NCBI GenBank assembly: GCA_004335635.1
Contig: QAXH01002362.1
Location: 6,279-66,841 of the forward strand
Reading direction: 5' to 3'
From: Chloromonas sp. AAM2
Lineage: Eukaryota > Chlorophyta > Chlorophyceae > Chlamydomonadales > Chlamydomonadaceae
DNA: 60,563 nucleotides
Made by a program: the position numbers and the translations under genes. Below the pieces are notes generated by a model. The model saw only the letters and a list, made by a program, of their open reading frames with translations. It was not told the origin of the DNA and did no database searches. Shown piece after piece: positions 27,101-39,100 of this stretch. Position 1 is the stretch's first letter, and each line of letters begins with the position of its first letter.

Positions 27101-30100
27101 AGGCAAACCCGCTCATTGGCGACATGGTAAGGCCCTGTTCTGAACACAGGGTCATGCAAAACACACAAACCAGCTTGCAGCCATGCATGTATGCACAAAG
27201 TTGAATGTACACGTAGCAGATGTGAACTGCAGCAACGTTGCATCGCGCGGCCGCTGTTGCAGCCGCTACAGGAACTCTGGAATACCGTCAACAATCAATG
27301 AATATGTTACTGCAAACGGCCAAGTTTGTGTTGGCATACAGCTGGATTGAGTGTGTGACTCGGGCGATCCCGTGCTATGATGCAGCATAGCCGTGGTAAT
27401 CACGCACCTCTGTGAAGATCCACTTGATGAGTTCCACTACGGGATCGCTTGCGACAGCGGTCAGTGCAGCGGACATCAGTGCAGCCCGGACACCGCTGTC
27501 CCTGCTGCACAGCATGGCCCCGCTCACAGCGCTTGCCCTTGCTGCTGCACTGGCCTCTGCGGCCTGCCCGAGTGCGGCCACTAGGGCCGGCAGAACCTCA
27601 CACAGGGTGTCAAGCTTGTCCTGTAAAGGGGGAAGCATACATTCAAATGCGTGGATACATCATCTCCAGGCATACAGTGTGTACAGAAGGGCACGTGAAA
27701 CAACAAGCTGTGGAATGACTGGTAGCATTTCGCCCAGCAGAACAACTATCCGAAAATTTATCTGGCAAGCTGGCCAAGCCACTCACAATGTTGTCATGTA
27801 AGCCAGATGACAGCATGTCCTGTCTCTGTAGAGGGAGTTCTCATATCGGCATGAGTAACTGCCCGTTGCGACCAGATAGGCGACAACAGACTCGTTGAGT
27901 CCATACTTCGATCGTTGTCGCGCGAAATGCAACGACGTCACTCTACAATGAGTCTGGCCATGAAACACTATGCTGAGAGAGAAATAGAACGTCGACCAAC
28001 CTGCGCAGACACGTCGGGCCATCCCACGCGCAGGGCGGAGGCAGCGGAGGCAGCAGCCTTCTTTTGTGGGGTCGGCTCGCCTTCACCATTAGGGCCAGCC
28101 GTGTTGCTGGCGAGTACGCCGGCTGTCAGAGCTTCCAGTACTGTCCGCAGCATGATGACAACAGGCGCCTGCATGTGTTGGCCCGCAGCGAGGAGGTGCA
28201 GCAGCGCATGGATGACCAGCCTGCGATCGATGCAATCGGCAAACAGACAACGTCACCAACGCTCGATCGACAGAGCGCTGCTTTGACAGCAAAGGCTACA
28301 TCGCGCGTATCAGGACATTAGTCATGCCTTGCATGATAGCGCCAAAGCAAACGATTCAAAGCTGCGCCCCATGCATCTCACCTGGCAATGGCCGGTTCTG
28401 TCACCCGGTGTTCCATGACGACCAAAAGCGTCCTCATCGCTGCACAGCGCTGCAGCTGGTGGCGAGCGCTTGCCGGCCCGCCCACGTGACGCCACACCAT
28501 GAGCGCCACATGCACAAGGTCCGCGGCACAGTAATGCAGGCCCAGCGCCTGCTCGCACACATGACATAGCAATCTTGCGCGCAAGACCGGCATGCATCAG
28601 GTCAGTAGGTCCAGCCGAAGCACAAGAATGCATGTCATGCAAGGCTTCCATCTGCAAGTCCTAGAAGTGCATGATGTAGTTTACGGACATGAACGTCCCA
28701 GCCAACTCTGCATGAACTCTAACCAAGCATTGACGGAGCACAAACTGTATTTGGATACTCACTGTGTACGCAGACGGTTGGGGTGGCGTCTCCATAGGCG
28801 TAGACGGTACACTTGTTTGGTCCAGCACCCTTGCAATGGTGCTGACCACAGCGCTCACGGAATACCTGAGAAGACCATCACCATGCACACATCATCTCTC
28901 AATGGCACTGCAGCTTCCGGTAAGCGTCGTTTTGTCTGCGTCCTGTGTGGGATGGCTGTACCAATGTCGTTGTTCTGGAGGTGTGTAAGAGGAGGTCCGT
29001 CAGGTTTGAGGAAATCTTGCTGTAATTGCCAGGTTCTGTCTTGCTCTGTACCTGAACGTTCTCATATCCCCCCGCGTATGTGCCAAGACATTGACCATGC
29101 AGACTGATGTGGTCTTGCCGTGCATGCATCCATCACCCACCTGGGCAGCTCCAGTTCCGACTGGTTATCTGCCTGAACAAGGCCCAGCGGACAAGGCGCC
29201 GCATTACTAGTGGCAGCTGTGCCGGGAACTGCTGCAGAACCATCACTTGCTTCACTCAAGGTTGCGCAATAGGTGTCTACGTCAGTCGGTGGGTACTCTG
29301 TGTTCGTGATCATGTTGTATAGGATGGGAGTGAGCTGGGAGGTAAGCAGCCCGTCCAGCCCGTCAGAACTCATGTATGACGTCAGGATCTGACCTTGAAG
29401 CACCTACAGAAAGTTGCCAACCAGGTAAGGGTTGAAGGGGTTTTCATTCCACTCGGGAATTGTCCCAATGACTGAGAAAACTTGCGAACCCTGTAATCAT
29501 CCCTTGATGTTGCAAATGTCATCCAGTGAATGTCATCTGAGGCAAGAAAAGTTCAGAACACCAGATCGCCTTGCCATTTCCAGCCAGGGATAGCTCCCTT
29601 GCTTGCTCTACACAATCTTGTTGCACCTTGCTGCAGTGATTGCATTCAGGCAAGGCCTGCCGGATGACTGAACGGAAGTCGGGGACAACTGCTTCGGCAA
29701 GCAGGCTGACATAAGCGGTGCATCCCTTGTACGTAAGCAGGAGGTCAAGGCACAGCCACGTACCTGTGGTGCGAAACCCTCATTGGGCATGCAGGACGCA
29801 AACACCCAGGGAAACGTAGCCTCGAGCAGCGCCTTCACACACCCCTCCTGCCCCCCTGGCGGCGCCTGTGCCGCTGCACCGCTGCTCACACTCAGCAGCA
29901 GGCTGCACACGTGCTGCAACTGCCTGACCTGCACTCCTGCGCCGTTCCGCTGCTGCTCCTGCTGCTGTGACTGCTGCTGCTGTGGCTGTTGGACGGATGC
30001 TGCTACCACAGCCGTCACCACATGTGGCCGGTATTGCTGCAGGAACCATGCCTGCTCAACACTGGTGACGCCGTTGACAAATTGTACTGGGATGGTCCCT

Positions 30101-33100
30101 GCCTCATGGCCAGCTGTACCATTGCTAGCTGGGATACCAGCAGGTGGAGTGTGAAGGGTGTGTACGCCACCCATGGCTGCCTGCAGGTCGGCCCTGCCTG
30201 AGAAAACTGGGGCCAGGCTAAGCAGCCGCTGAAGAGAGCCTGCCCCCAGAGTCAACCAGTCCCATGTCAAGGCCTGCACACAGCGCACACTCCATGCCTG
30301 GCTTCAGCACTGCAACCATGAATGATGCTACTACATGGTTTATTTCATCACATAGAATAGAGTTGCTTTGAGGACTGCTTGCATCATACCACATCTTCTC
30401 ACCTGGGCCTAGCTTCTACCCATCAGGTCAGCAAACATGGAACGTCCACCACCCTGTCCCCGCGGATAAGTAGAGTGTTGGTCGAATGCATGGGTTGGCT
30501 GCCCACCTTGGCGTGCGTCTGCAGCAACTGCGCCGCCCCGCCTGGATATCCCAGCTCAGCTGCCACCCATGTCAGGGCACAGTGAATCAGCGGAATGTCA
30601 GACGCTACCTGTGACACCGTAACCAGCAGGGCAAGGACTGGGTAAGGCCATTTCACAGCCGTGCAGCACGTGTATTAACATAGTGCACCTCCAAGCTGCA
30701 GCCAGCAATGACACGTGTACTGTTACCTCTGAAGCCATTGTTACAGCAAAGCCACCCCACTTCCGCAGCCAGTAAGTTGAAGACCATTGACTATTGTCAC
30801 CAACAACACAAGTGCAGCACACAAGTTGGTTGTGAAATGACCTGCAACATGGTTTGTGACATGGCATGCACCCACTGCATCTTACGCCGGCATGTGCCGC
30901 ACCTGTGCGCAGTGCGTGAGTAGTGTGAGCAGGTAGGCCACCTCCAGTGTCCCGCTGACCACTGCCGCCTGCACCGCCATGTCTAGGCAAGTATCCAGCT
31001 GGGGGGAGGGCGGCTCGGCCTGTGACCACGCAAACACACATCGTACGATGAAGAGTGCTGCACCAAAAGAAGCTGCAAAAGAAGCTGTAAAGGAACACAC
31101 CGTGCAATGTGGAGTGCTGCACCAAAAGAAGCTGCGGGCAGCAAAGCAGCATCAGGTGCATTTCTGCACAGATGGCCCAAAGCATTGTTCTTTCTGATTT
31201 GACCTCAAATGCCATTTGTGTGCCGTACGTTTGAGGTGTGTGAGGAGGTGGCCTGGGACCCGTTGCCTGCCGACAGTGCACCCGCCAGGTGCTTGACCAG
31301 GCAGGGCATGATGATGTCACGGCTGATCTCCACGTGGCCAGGCCAGGTGGTCAGCACCACATGGGCAATGCACGACGCTGCAGTGCCACGCACGTGATAG
31401 GACACGTCCGTCTGGATCTGTGTCAACGAGCAACAAACCATGACACAGCAACTGGCCCGAACTATCAAAGGCAATGCTAGCAAGGCAAATGCACAGACAT
31501 GCTGCTCATTGTCCAGCCGCCTCATCCTAGACCCGTTGTTGCCCATTGAGCTCCAGTACACTGAACTACTGCATAAGGCAGTAAGTACACAAGTATGGTG
31601 AAAACACAAACATGCTGCTCACTGTCCAGCCGCCTCATCCTACTCTCCTTATCACCACTCAAATATCAAACTCCATGATGCAGAGACCACCCTGCACCTT
31701 GCATTCCTGCGCCCTCCCGTATCACTTACGTCAAGCATGTGGTTGAGCAACTCCCCGAGGTTTGGGTTGTCTTGGAACACGCTCCCATCCCGCACCACAC
31801 AGTCCCCCACAGCGGCAGCCAGCGCAGACCTCAGCACCCACGCGCTCACGCGGTCATCTGTCTCACTGGCTGTCTGGCGCGCACTCAGGACCTGTCGCAT
31901 GTTCACAGCATAAGTTCCCTCGACACAACTCGTAGCACTCGCACCACCACTCATGCATTCAGCTTGAGCTGTGGAACAATACCCATGGCTTATTCTTCAT
32001 CTGCTGTGGTTGGCCCAAAGGCAATACATACGTCAGATGTTTTTCATGTCACCTTGAGGACGTTTTGTAGCACTCCTGTGAGCGTGTCAAAAGCCTGCCT
32101 GGCTTGCTGCTGTGCATGTGCTTCCAGGGGCGGCAGGTTGTTGTCCTGCTGCGTGTCTCCCGCTGCCTGCAGCTTCCTAGGCAGGCACTGGGTCAGGCGC
32201 CTAACGCACTGAAGCACCACCAGCAGGCGGCTGGAAGGCAAGGGCCTGAAAGCACAGCAGTGATACCTATAGGCGCTCAAATCGCAACTGAAAAGTGCTG
32301 CAGCTGTACTGGCAACTTGCAACCTGTAACTATCCTAAATAATTGTACAGCAGTGCTACAGTGCCGAAGCTGACAATGTCCTATCTGAGGAAAGAACTTC
32401 TTATGTGCTTGTAGAACACAATAAGACGATCTTCAGCATGTGGATGGCGCTAGAGCTGAACAACGACATGGCCTGCTCACACAACACCAGCCATGTTCGT
32501 GTGGCCTTGCCAGACTCACTTGACGTCCATCAGTCCTCTCTTCCTGACGGCCAGAAGCTCAGCAGCCTCAAGCACACACGCCATACTCGGACTGGGCTGC
32601 CTGTGCAGCGCACACAAGCAATCATGAGCCTTAGGGATAGCATGCTGCAAGCAATCATAGAAATAGCATGATGGTGATCCGGTGCCATATCCATGGATTG
32701 TTGCCAGCAGTGCTTAGGGCAGTTGTGTTATCAATGTCGCCACGGCTGCATATGCATATGTGTCGGTTTCCGGCCCAATAATCAGGCTCCTGCTGCGCCT
32801 GTAGAACTAAGAGTGCTCACCTTGCCACCGCCTCCACCGCCGCCACCACCAGCCTCTCCACCACATCCAGCGGCACGGCCCCCGCCACCTGGTCGCCAGG
32901 CGCCAGCTCCCGCAGCACACGCGACACAACCTCAAGCATCACGTGCGGCGCCTCAGCAGCCGATAGGCTGCACAGGAGCTGAACGTTTACCCGCATGGCC
33001 AGAATCAGGGGGTCAGCGGCAAGTGAAGAGGAGGCCGGCAGGGGGGAGGGTGCCTGTGTGTGGGGTGCGTGCGCCTGGCTGGCTGCCGCAGCCGCAGCAG

Positions 33101-36100
33101 CGGCGGCTGCGGCTGTGGCTGCGGCAGTGTTCCCGCTGCCCGTGAGGCCCTGAGTGCCGCGTGAGGAGGGGATGACGGTGGAGGGCATGTCCAGGTCTGC
33201 GTCCAGCTGCTCACCGGGCGTCTCGGATACAAGGTGCACCTGTGCAGTGCAACTTACAAGTCCAATTGACAGGCAATGACCCAATCGAGCTCAAGGTATA
33301 TGGGCATTCAGTCGCAGCCTAGAGAGGGGAACCACTAATTGACAGTGCAACACAACCTCGAGTGATCGTCAACAATTTTCTTCTTTTGCTCCCACCTGAG
33401 CCTTTGTCATGACCCAGGCTGACACGTCGCTTGCCAGACACCCGACTGACCTCCGGTTTGGATCTTCTCCCAGGCTGACGCATGACCCAGGCTGACGCAT
33501 CTCTTCCTCCTCACACCCCTGTGAACAACATACCCCAGTAATGAACACACACACCTCTGGTTTGGCCTTCTCAGCCACCTGCTGCATGGCACGCCTTGCC
33601 AGATCCACGAGCTGGTTCCCGCCCTGCCGCAGCAGCGCTGCCGCCCACTCGCCCCGCCCACTCGCTGATCCCACGGGCTGACCCTGCCCACTCCCTAGCT
33701 CCCTCGCACCATACTCTCCTGCCAATTGGTCATCAGCAGAGGACCCAGATGGTCTTGATTTCCACACTGGGCTGGCAAGTGTGGGAGCTGGAGACCTTTG
33801 ACCCTCTGCCTGTGAGTGTGCGGGAGTGTTGGCCACACTCCGCAGTGCATCACATGCTCGGAAAAGGCCGGCCACTATGGTAGCGGATGCAGTCAGCAGC
33901 GGCTGCATCAGCGGCAGCACAGCGGCTGCTGCTAGTAGGTCTTGCTTTGAAGCCAACGCACTCACATGCTGCAGTAGCATGTGCTGGGTGACGTACTGTA
34001 CCACAACCCGGAGTAGGTGCAGCATGGGAGGGGCAGGTGTTGTGATACCTGCCTGCCCTGGCAGGGAGCTTCTGCCAAACTCGATCACTGCCTGAAAGCC
34101 GTTGCCGTTTGCCTGCCCACCTGCGCCTGCCAACACATCAAGCAACTGCCATGCATCACGTGCTCCTTGTGGGTCATGGGATTGGTTCCCACTCCGTACT
34201 GGGTAGGTGTCCTGGCAGGCAAAGGACGATGACACCAGCTGCTGTGCAGCGTGAGATGCGATTGCTGTGGCTGCCTGCCCAACAACCAGCACACCACACA
34301 GCAGGGTCTCGGCCAGAGCCAGCTGCTGAGCAGCTGCCTGCTGCTGCTCGCCTGCCGCTGGACCAGCTGTAGCTGCATGCCTGCCTGGTGTGGAGCCCGG
34401 TACACCATGCTGCTGTGTTGAGCCAGCTGCCCCAGCACCGCTGCTGCTGGCTGCTCGGCTGCTGCTCACAGCCAGCTCGCTGGCCAGCTGGTTCAGCTGC
34501 GCTGCCAGCTGCTTGGCTGCTCTTGTCAGGAAACCGACTTGCAGCTCACTAGCCAAGGGTCTGCCAGCACACAAGGCCTCCAGGGTACAGGCGGTGCCAC
34601 CATGGTTTGACATGAGCCGGTGGCATGCTGCACTACACGCTGCCCGTCTCCACCTCTCCTCCCCATGCACCATGCATGACATCTGCCTCTGCAGATGCAC
34701 TGCACCCTCATCCCATGCGCACCATATCGGCAACCTCAGCATGTCTGGCTGTGACACCTGCTGGGTATGCTGCCCATGCCCAGACTTGCCCCATGGAGTC
34801 ACATGCCATAGCCATGCAGGTGCTGTGTCCATGCTGGACTGCATGGTACTGCATGCATGCACATAGTCAGCTGACGCACATGCACCTGGCTGCGGCATGG
34901 AGCTGCATGCCTGCACGTGATACCCTCTCAACACCCCCATGTGCTGCTGGCAGTCTGCCCATGATCCGCCCACACCCAGCAGTGCATTGATGGCAACGCT
35001 TACATGTTGCGCTGCAGTCAATGCTGATCGTGCCGCCCATGCATCCTGCTGCCCTGCCAGCCCTGCCCCGTCTACCACCAGCTGCACATGCTCTAGGCAG
35101 CTGCTCAGCAGCTGCTGACAGGCAGCCGCCTGCTGGCGACCTGCACTGGGTGTATGCGCAGTACTGTCATGCATGCTGCTGTCTCCAGCTGCGGTAGAGG
35201 GCGATAACAAGGCAGCAAACAACCCTGAATGCACCACCAGATTGGTTCCCACACCGGGTGGTCCTGCACTGTGTGTGCTGCCAGGTGCGCCACCAATCAC
35301 CATTGCTAGCAGCTGATGTGGGTGTGCAGGCCTGATTGCCAGGTCTTCACCCCAGATTACTGAAGCTGTGACCGCCACTTCATGTGCCAGCATGTGCGAC
35401 TGTAGACCGCCCTCGTGTGGCAGGCTGGTAAGCCAGGCGGCAAGGCCGGACGCCAGCTGCTTCCACCAGCCAGCCGCCTCGTCCAGCAGCCCCCGTGCCG
35501 CCTGCACTGCTGCAGTGACACCAGTGTTGCAGGCGCTGCTGCAGCCAGCGGCAGCACCAGCCGGCAGCGGTACATGCGCAACAGCCATGGCTGGGTGTGT
35601 TGATGCCCCCCGCCATGCCCTGGCTAGAGCACACAACAAGCGCAGCACCCACCCCACGCCGGCAACAGTAAGAGGCCGCTGCTCCCACTGAAGCGTCACA
35701 CCAGCCTTAACTGTGTGACCGGTACTGAGCCAGTCGTTCGCAACCCTGGCAGCAACTTGCAGCAACTGTAAGCAGGCACCAGGCCTACCATTCAACCCTA
35801 GTGACTCCAGCAGCTTCTCAGCTGCTTCTGACCCATGGCCCCACAATTCCTGCTGGCTCGCTTCAAATGCAGGCGTGCTGCTGTGGCAGTGCAGGTCGTC
35901 ATGGTAAGCCAGAGGCATGCTGGGCAGATGTGTGACCAATGGCCCTAGCATGTGACCATGCTGGCTCACAAGCATGGCTAGCACTGGACCCCACTTGTCA
36001 GGGGCGGCCTCTAGCCGTTCAGCCGCCTCCTCTAAAGGCAACAAGGGCCGCTTCCGCTTGGCAACACCCGCTGGCTCCTTGGCTTGCGCCATTTCCGCCC

Positions 36101-39100
36101 CCTCTTGCCAGCCCCGCTTCCTCCCTGATGCCTTTGACGCTGGGGCTGGTTCAGTGATGGCGGGAGGTGAGCGCCTGCCTGACCTGCCAGCCGGCGCCAT
36201 GGCTTGGTCTCCTTCACCCTCCTTTACACCCGTACTAATACCTCCTTGCCCACTGTCTGAAGCTGCCCCAGCATAAGCTGCTGGTGAAGTGGTGGTGCCT
36301 GAGCGGAGGCAGGCCATGTGGCGTGCAGCCAGCAGTGCTGCGGCCAGCTGCAGCAGGGCAGTGGCTGTGCGTGTGAGGGGGGAGAGGGCGTTGCTGGCCG
36401 CTTCAACCTCCCTGCAAAGCACCAAGTTCGTCCAAGATGGCACTGGTTCAGCGCTATTCCAATCAACATCCCCCTTCCTCAGTGTCCATTGTGCATTGCC
36501 GCGCAAGTGGTGGTCCTAACATGATGCGTGCTATCGGTGCTATTGGAGTTCCTGACTGCTCCCGGCTGTTGTTGTTATGCAGTCATCGGTCACCCATGAA
36601 ACGTGCGTATATTGCATTGTTCCGGGTCCATGCAATGGCATTAATGCTGGTGAACTGTTTCAGCGTCCCACTTTGGTATGGTATGTCGGCCACGCACCAC
36701 TTGAAATCCTCTGCTGACAGCTGCTTGCGAACGCAGTACTCCCATAGCTCCTCCAGCAGGCCTGCCTCCACCACCTGACCCGGGCCCGCGCCGTCCAGCA
36801 GAAGGAAGCACGTGGCAGCTGTGGCTAGGCCTTCCTGTGAAGGTGGAAAATAGACAAAATAGGAAAGAATAGATACCGCAGCATGCACAAGAGGTGATGC
36901 AGGCCTCAGCAATCATGGCATCATGCCCATAGCTATTCTCTGGAGCAGTCGCACCCCCACAAGCCCTACACATGAAGAAAGGCACAGAAAGTTGACATCA
37001 GTAGGGTAGCCATAACCGTTCCTTGGATCACCTGGGTAACTCAGATGTCAGCCCAGCCCAGCCAGCAAACCCACATGCATCCTCCAACCAACCGGCACCT
37101 GACTCCACCATTCCAACCAGTGCCCTTCCCACCTTGAGCTTTACATTGCGTGGCACTACCCACGCCATGTGCAGGAAGGGCATGAAGGCGCAGTGCAGGC
37201 GCCGGGCCGCTGACAGCCCCAGGTCAGGGCCCGCCTGGTGCAGGTAGCCCACCAGGCCACTCACGGCAGCCTGGGCAATGCGATTGCTCTCCCTGCAGCA
37301 GTGCAGCACACAAGAGATACTGGCAAATGGCAGCCCGAATACTGTGGAATAGTCATAGCTCGTCCACACGCTGGCACAGACACCAGTGATACCACCTGCT
37401 CCTGCTGAACTGTTGCCAGATTTCAGAAAATGAGCGACTCGGAGCTTGCTCTGATGGATTGGTGTTGTGAGAATGATCAGCACGTGCCTGCATGTTTTCA
37501 GCCAGTGCATGAGCTTGATCCAGAAGTCGCACAGCTGGTCTCTAGAGGGGGCGGGCAGGTCCGCAGGGCTGTGCGCCAGGCAGCCCGACAGCGCAGTCAA
37601 CAGGTCAACCACCTCCTGAGCCTGTGGCAAACAAACAAACAAACGAACACACAACACACGCACAACAAAGCATGGGCCAAGCAGTGCACACAGCGTGGGA
37701 CAGACATACCAGATGCACGTGCTTCAAGCGATGCAGTATCACACGGCATCATAGAACCCAAAATCTGTCTTGTGAACCCAAAATCAATTATACTACAGTC
37801 TGTGACAATCTGTGACACTCTGTGCAGTCGTTCATAATTAATGCATAATCAATGCCCTGCTGGTCTTGTGACCCAAAAAGCAATAGCGCATGCTGCAATC
37901 TGTGACAGTGCCTATTGGGCGTGCTGCTGTGATTTGAAAGAGCAAGCCAAGCACAGCCAGTGCTCGTCTCCTTGGGAGGCCCGGCTACCCCACCTGCACG
38001 GCCCCCAGTCCCCCGTCCGTTGCATTGGCCGCCACCGCCCGGGTGAGCCCCGCATGGCCCGCCTGCAGCTTGGCATACTCCTGCTGCTGGGTGTCGCACA
38101 CGCACTCCACACGCTCGCACAGCACACGCAGCAGATCTGTAACATGCACCAACACGCACAGCCACATAACCGCAGTGAGTGCGGCACGTGCTTGCTCTGT
38201 ACCATGGGCTGTACCATGAGGGTGCGTACATACTTTGAATCGGTTCTGCGGTGAACACAGCCAGCTCAGCACAGACTGGATATGCCGGTATCTGCATGCC
38301 AGTATGTCAGCTGCAAGCTGACACCCCTATCACTGAACACCTTGCGTTATATACCGACAGGCTGGCCGTCACCTGCCTGCGAACACTGGCACGCTGCACT
38401 GCGCCAGGTACACAGGCTGAGCCAGCAGTGTCTTGTTCAGCACCACAAGGTAGTCCCGACCCGCCTGGCTGCCAAGCATGCCTACAGGCCAGCAGGGCAC
38501 AAGCACAGGGACAACACGGCAGGATAAGGCTGCGAGCCATCATGCCTGAGAGACGCGGGCATGAATGACACGGCACACTAAGGGTGAGAGCCAGCAGATG
38601 TGTTGCGTAAGAGACAGCATAACTCTTGTACAGTATGATGACACAAGAGTTATCATAAAGTAGAGTTGCCGTAGGTGTTTACAACCCATGTCATGGCGAA
38701 GGAAAACAGCGGGCTGTGGGTTAGTCAGCGTGCCACAGGCAAATAGCCAGCCCATCAGATGCCAAGGACAGTGAACGTGCCTCACCTGACAAACATTGAG
38801 TGACAAACTGGAACAGCCGAGCTGCGCGCCGTGCCAGGAGACCTGCACGCCCTGTGATCATACAGGCAACACAGACCATACGGCACACACGGATGCACGC
38901 TGGGCTGTCAAGCTTCTTCCTGCACAGGATCCGTCCCTTGCTGTTCCTATCGTCACCCCTTCCAGAGTTCTATTTGTCACAGCTTTGGCTTGCTGGCCCA
39001 CTGCCATGCCCTCTGCCTCTTTTGTGAACCACTCAGTCCTGGCTGCCTGCCAACTGACATGCTTATTTTGACACTGCAACGTTGCTTTGGAGTGTACCGC

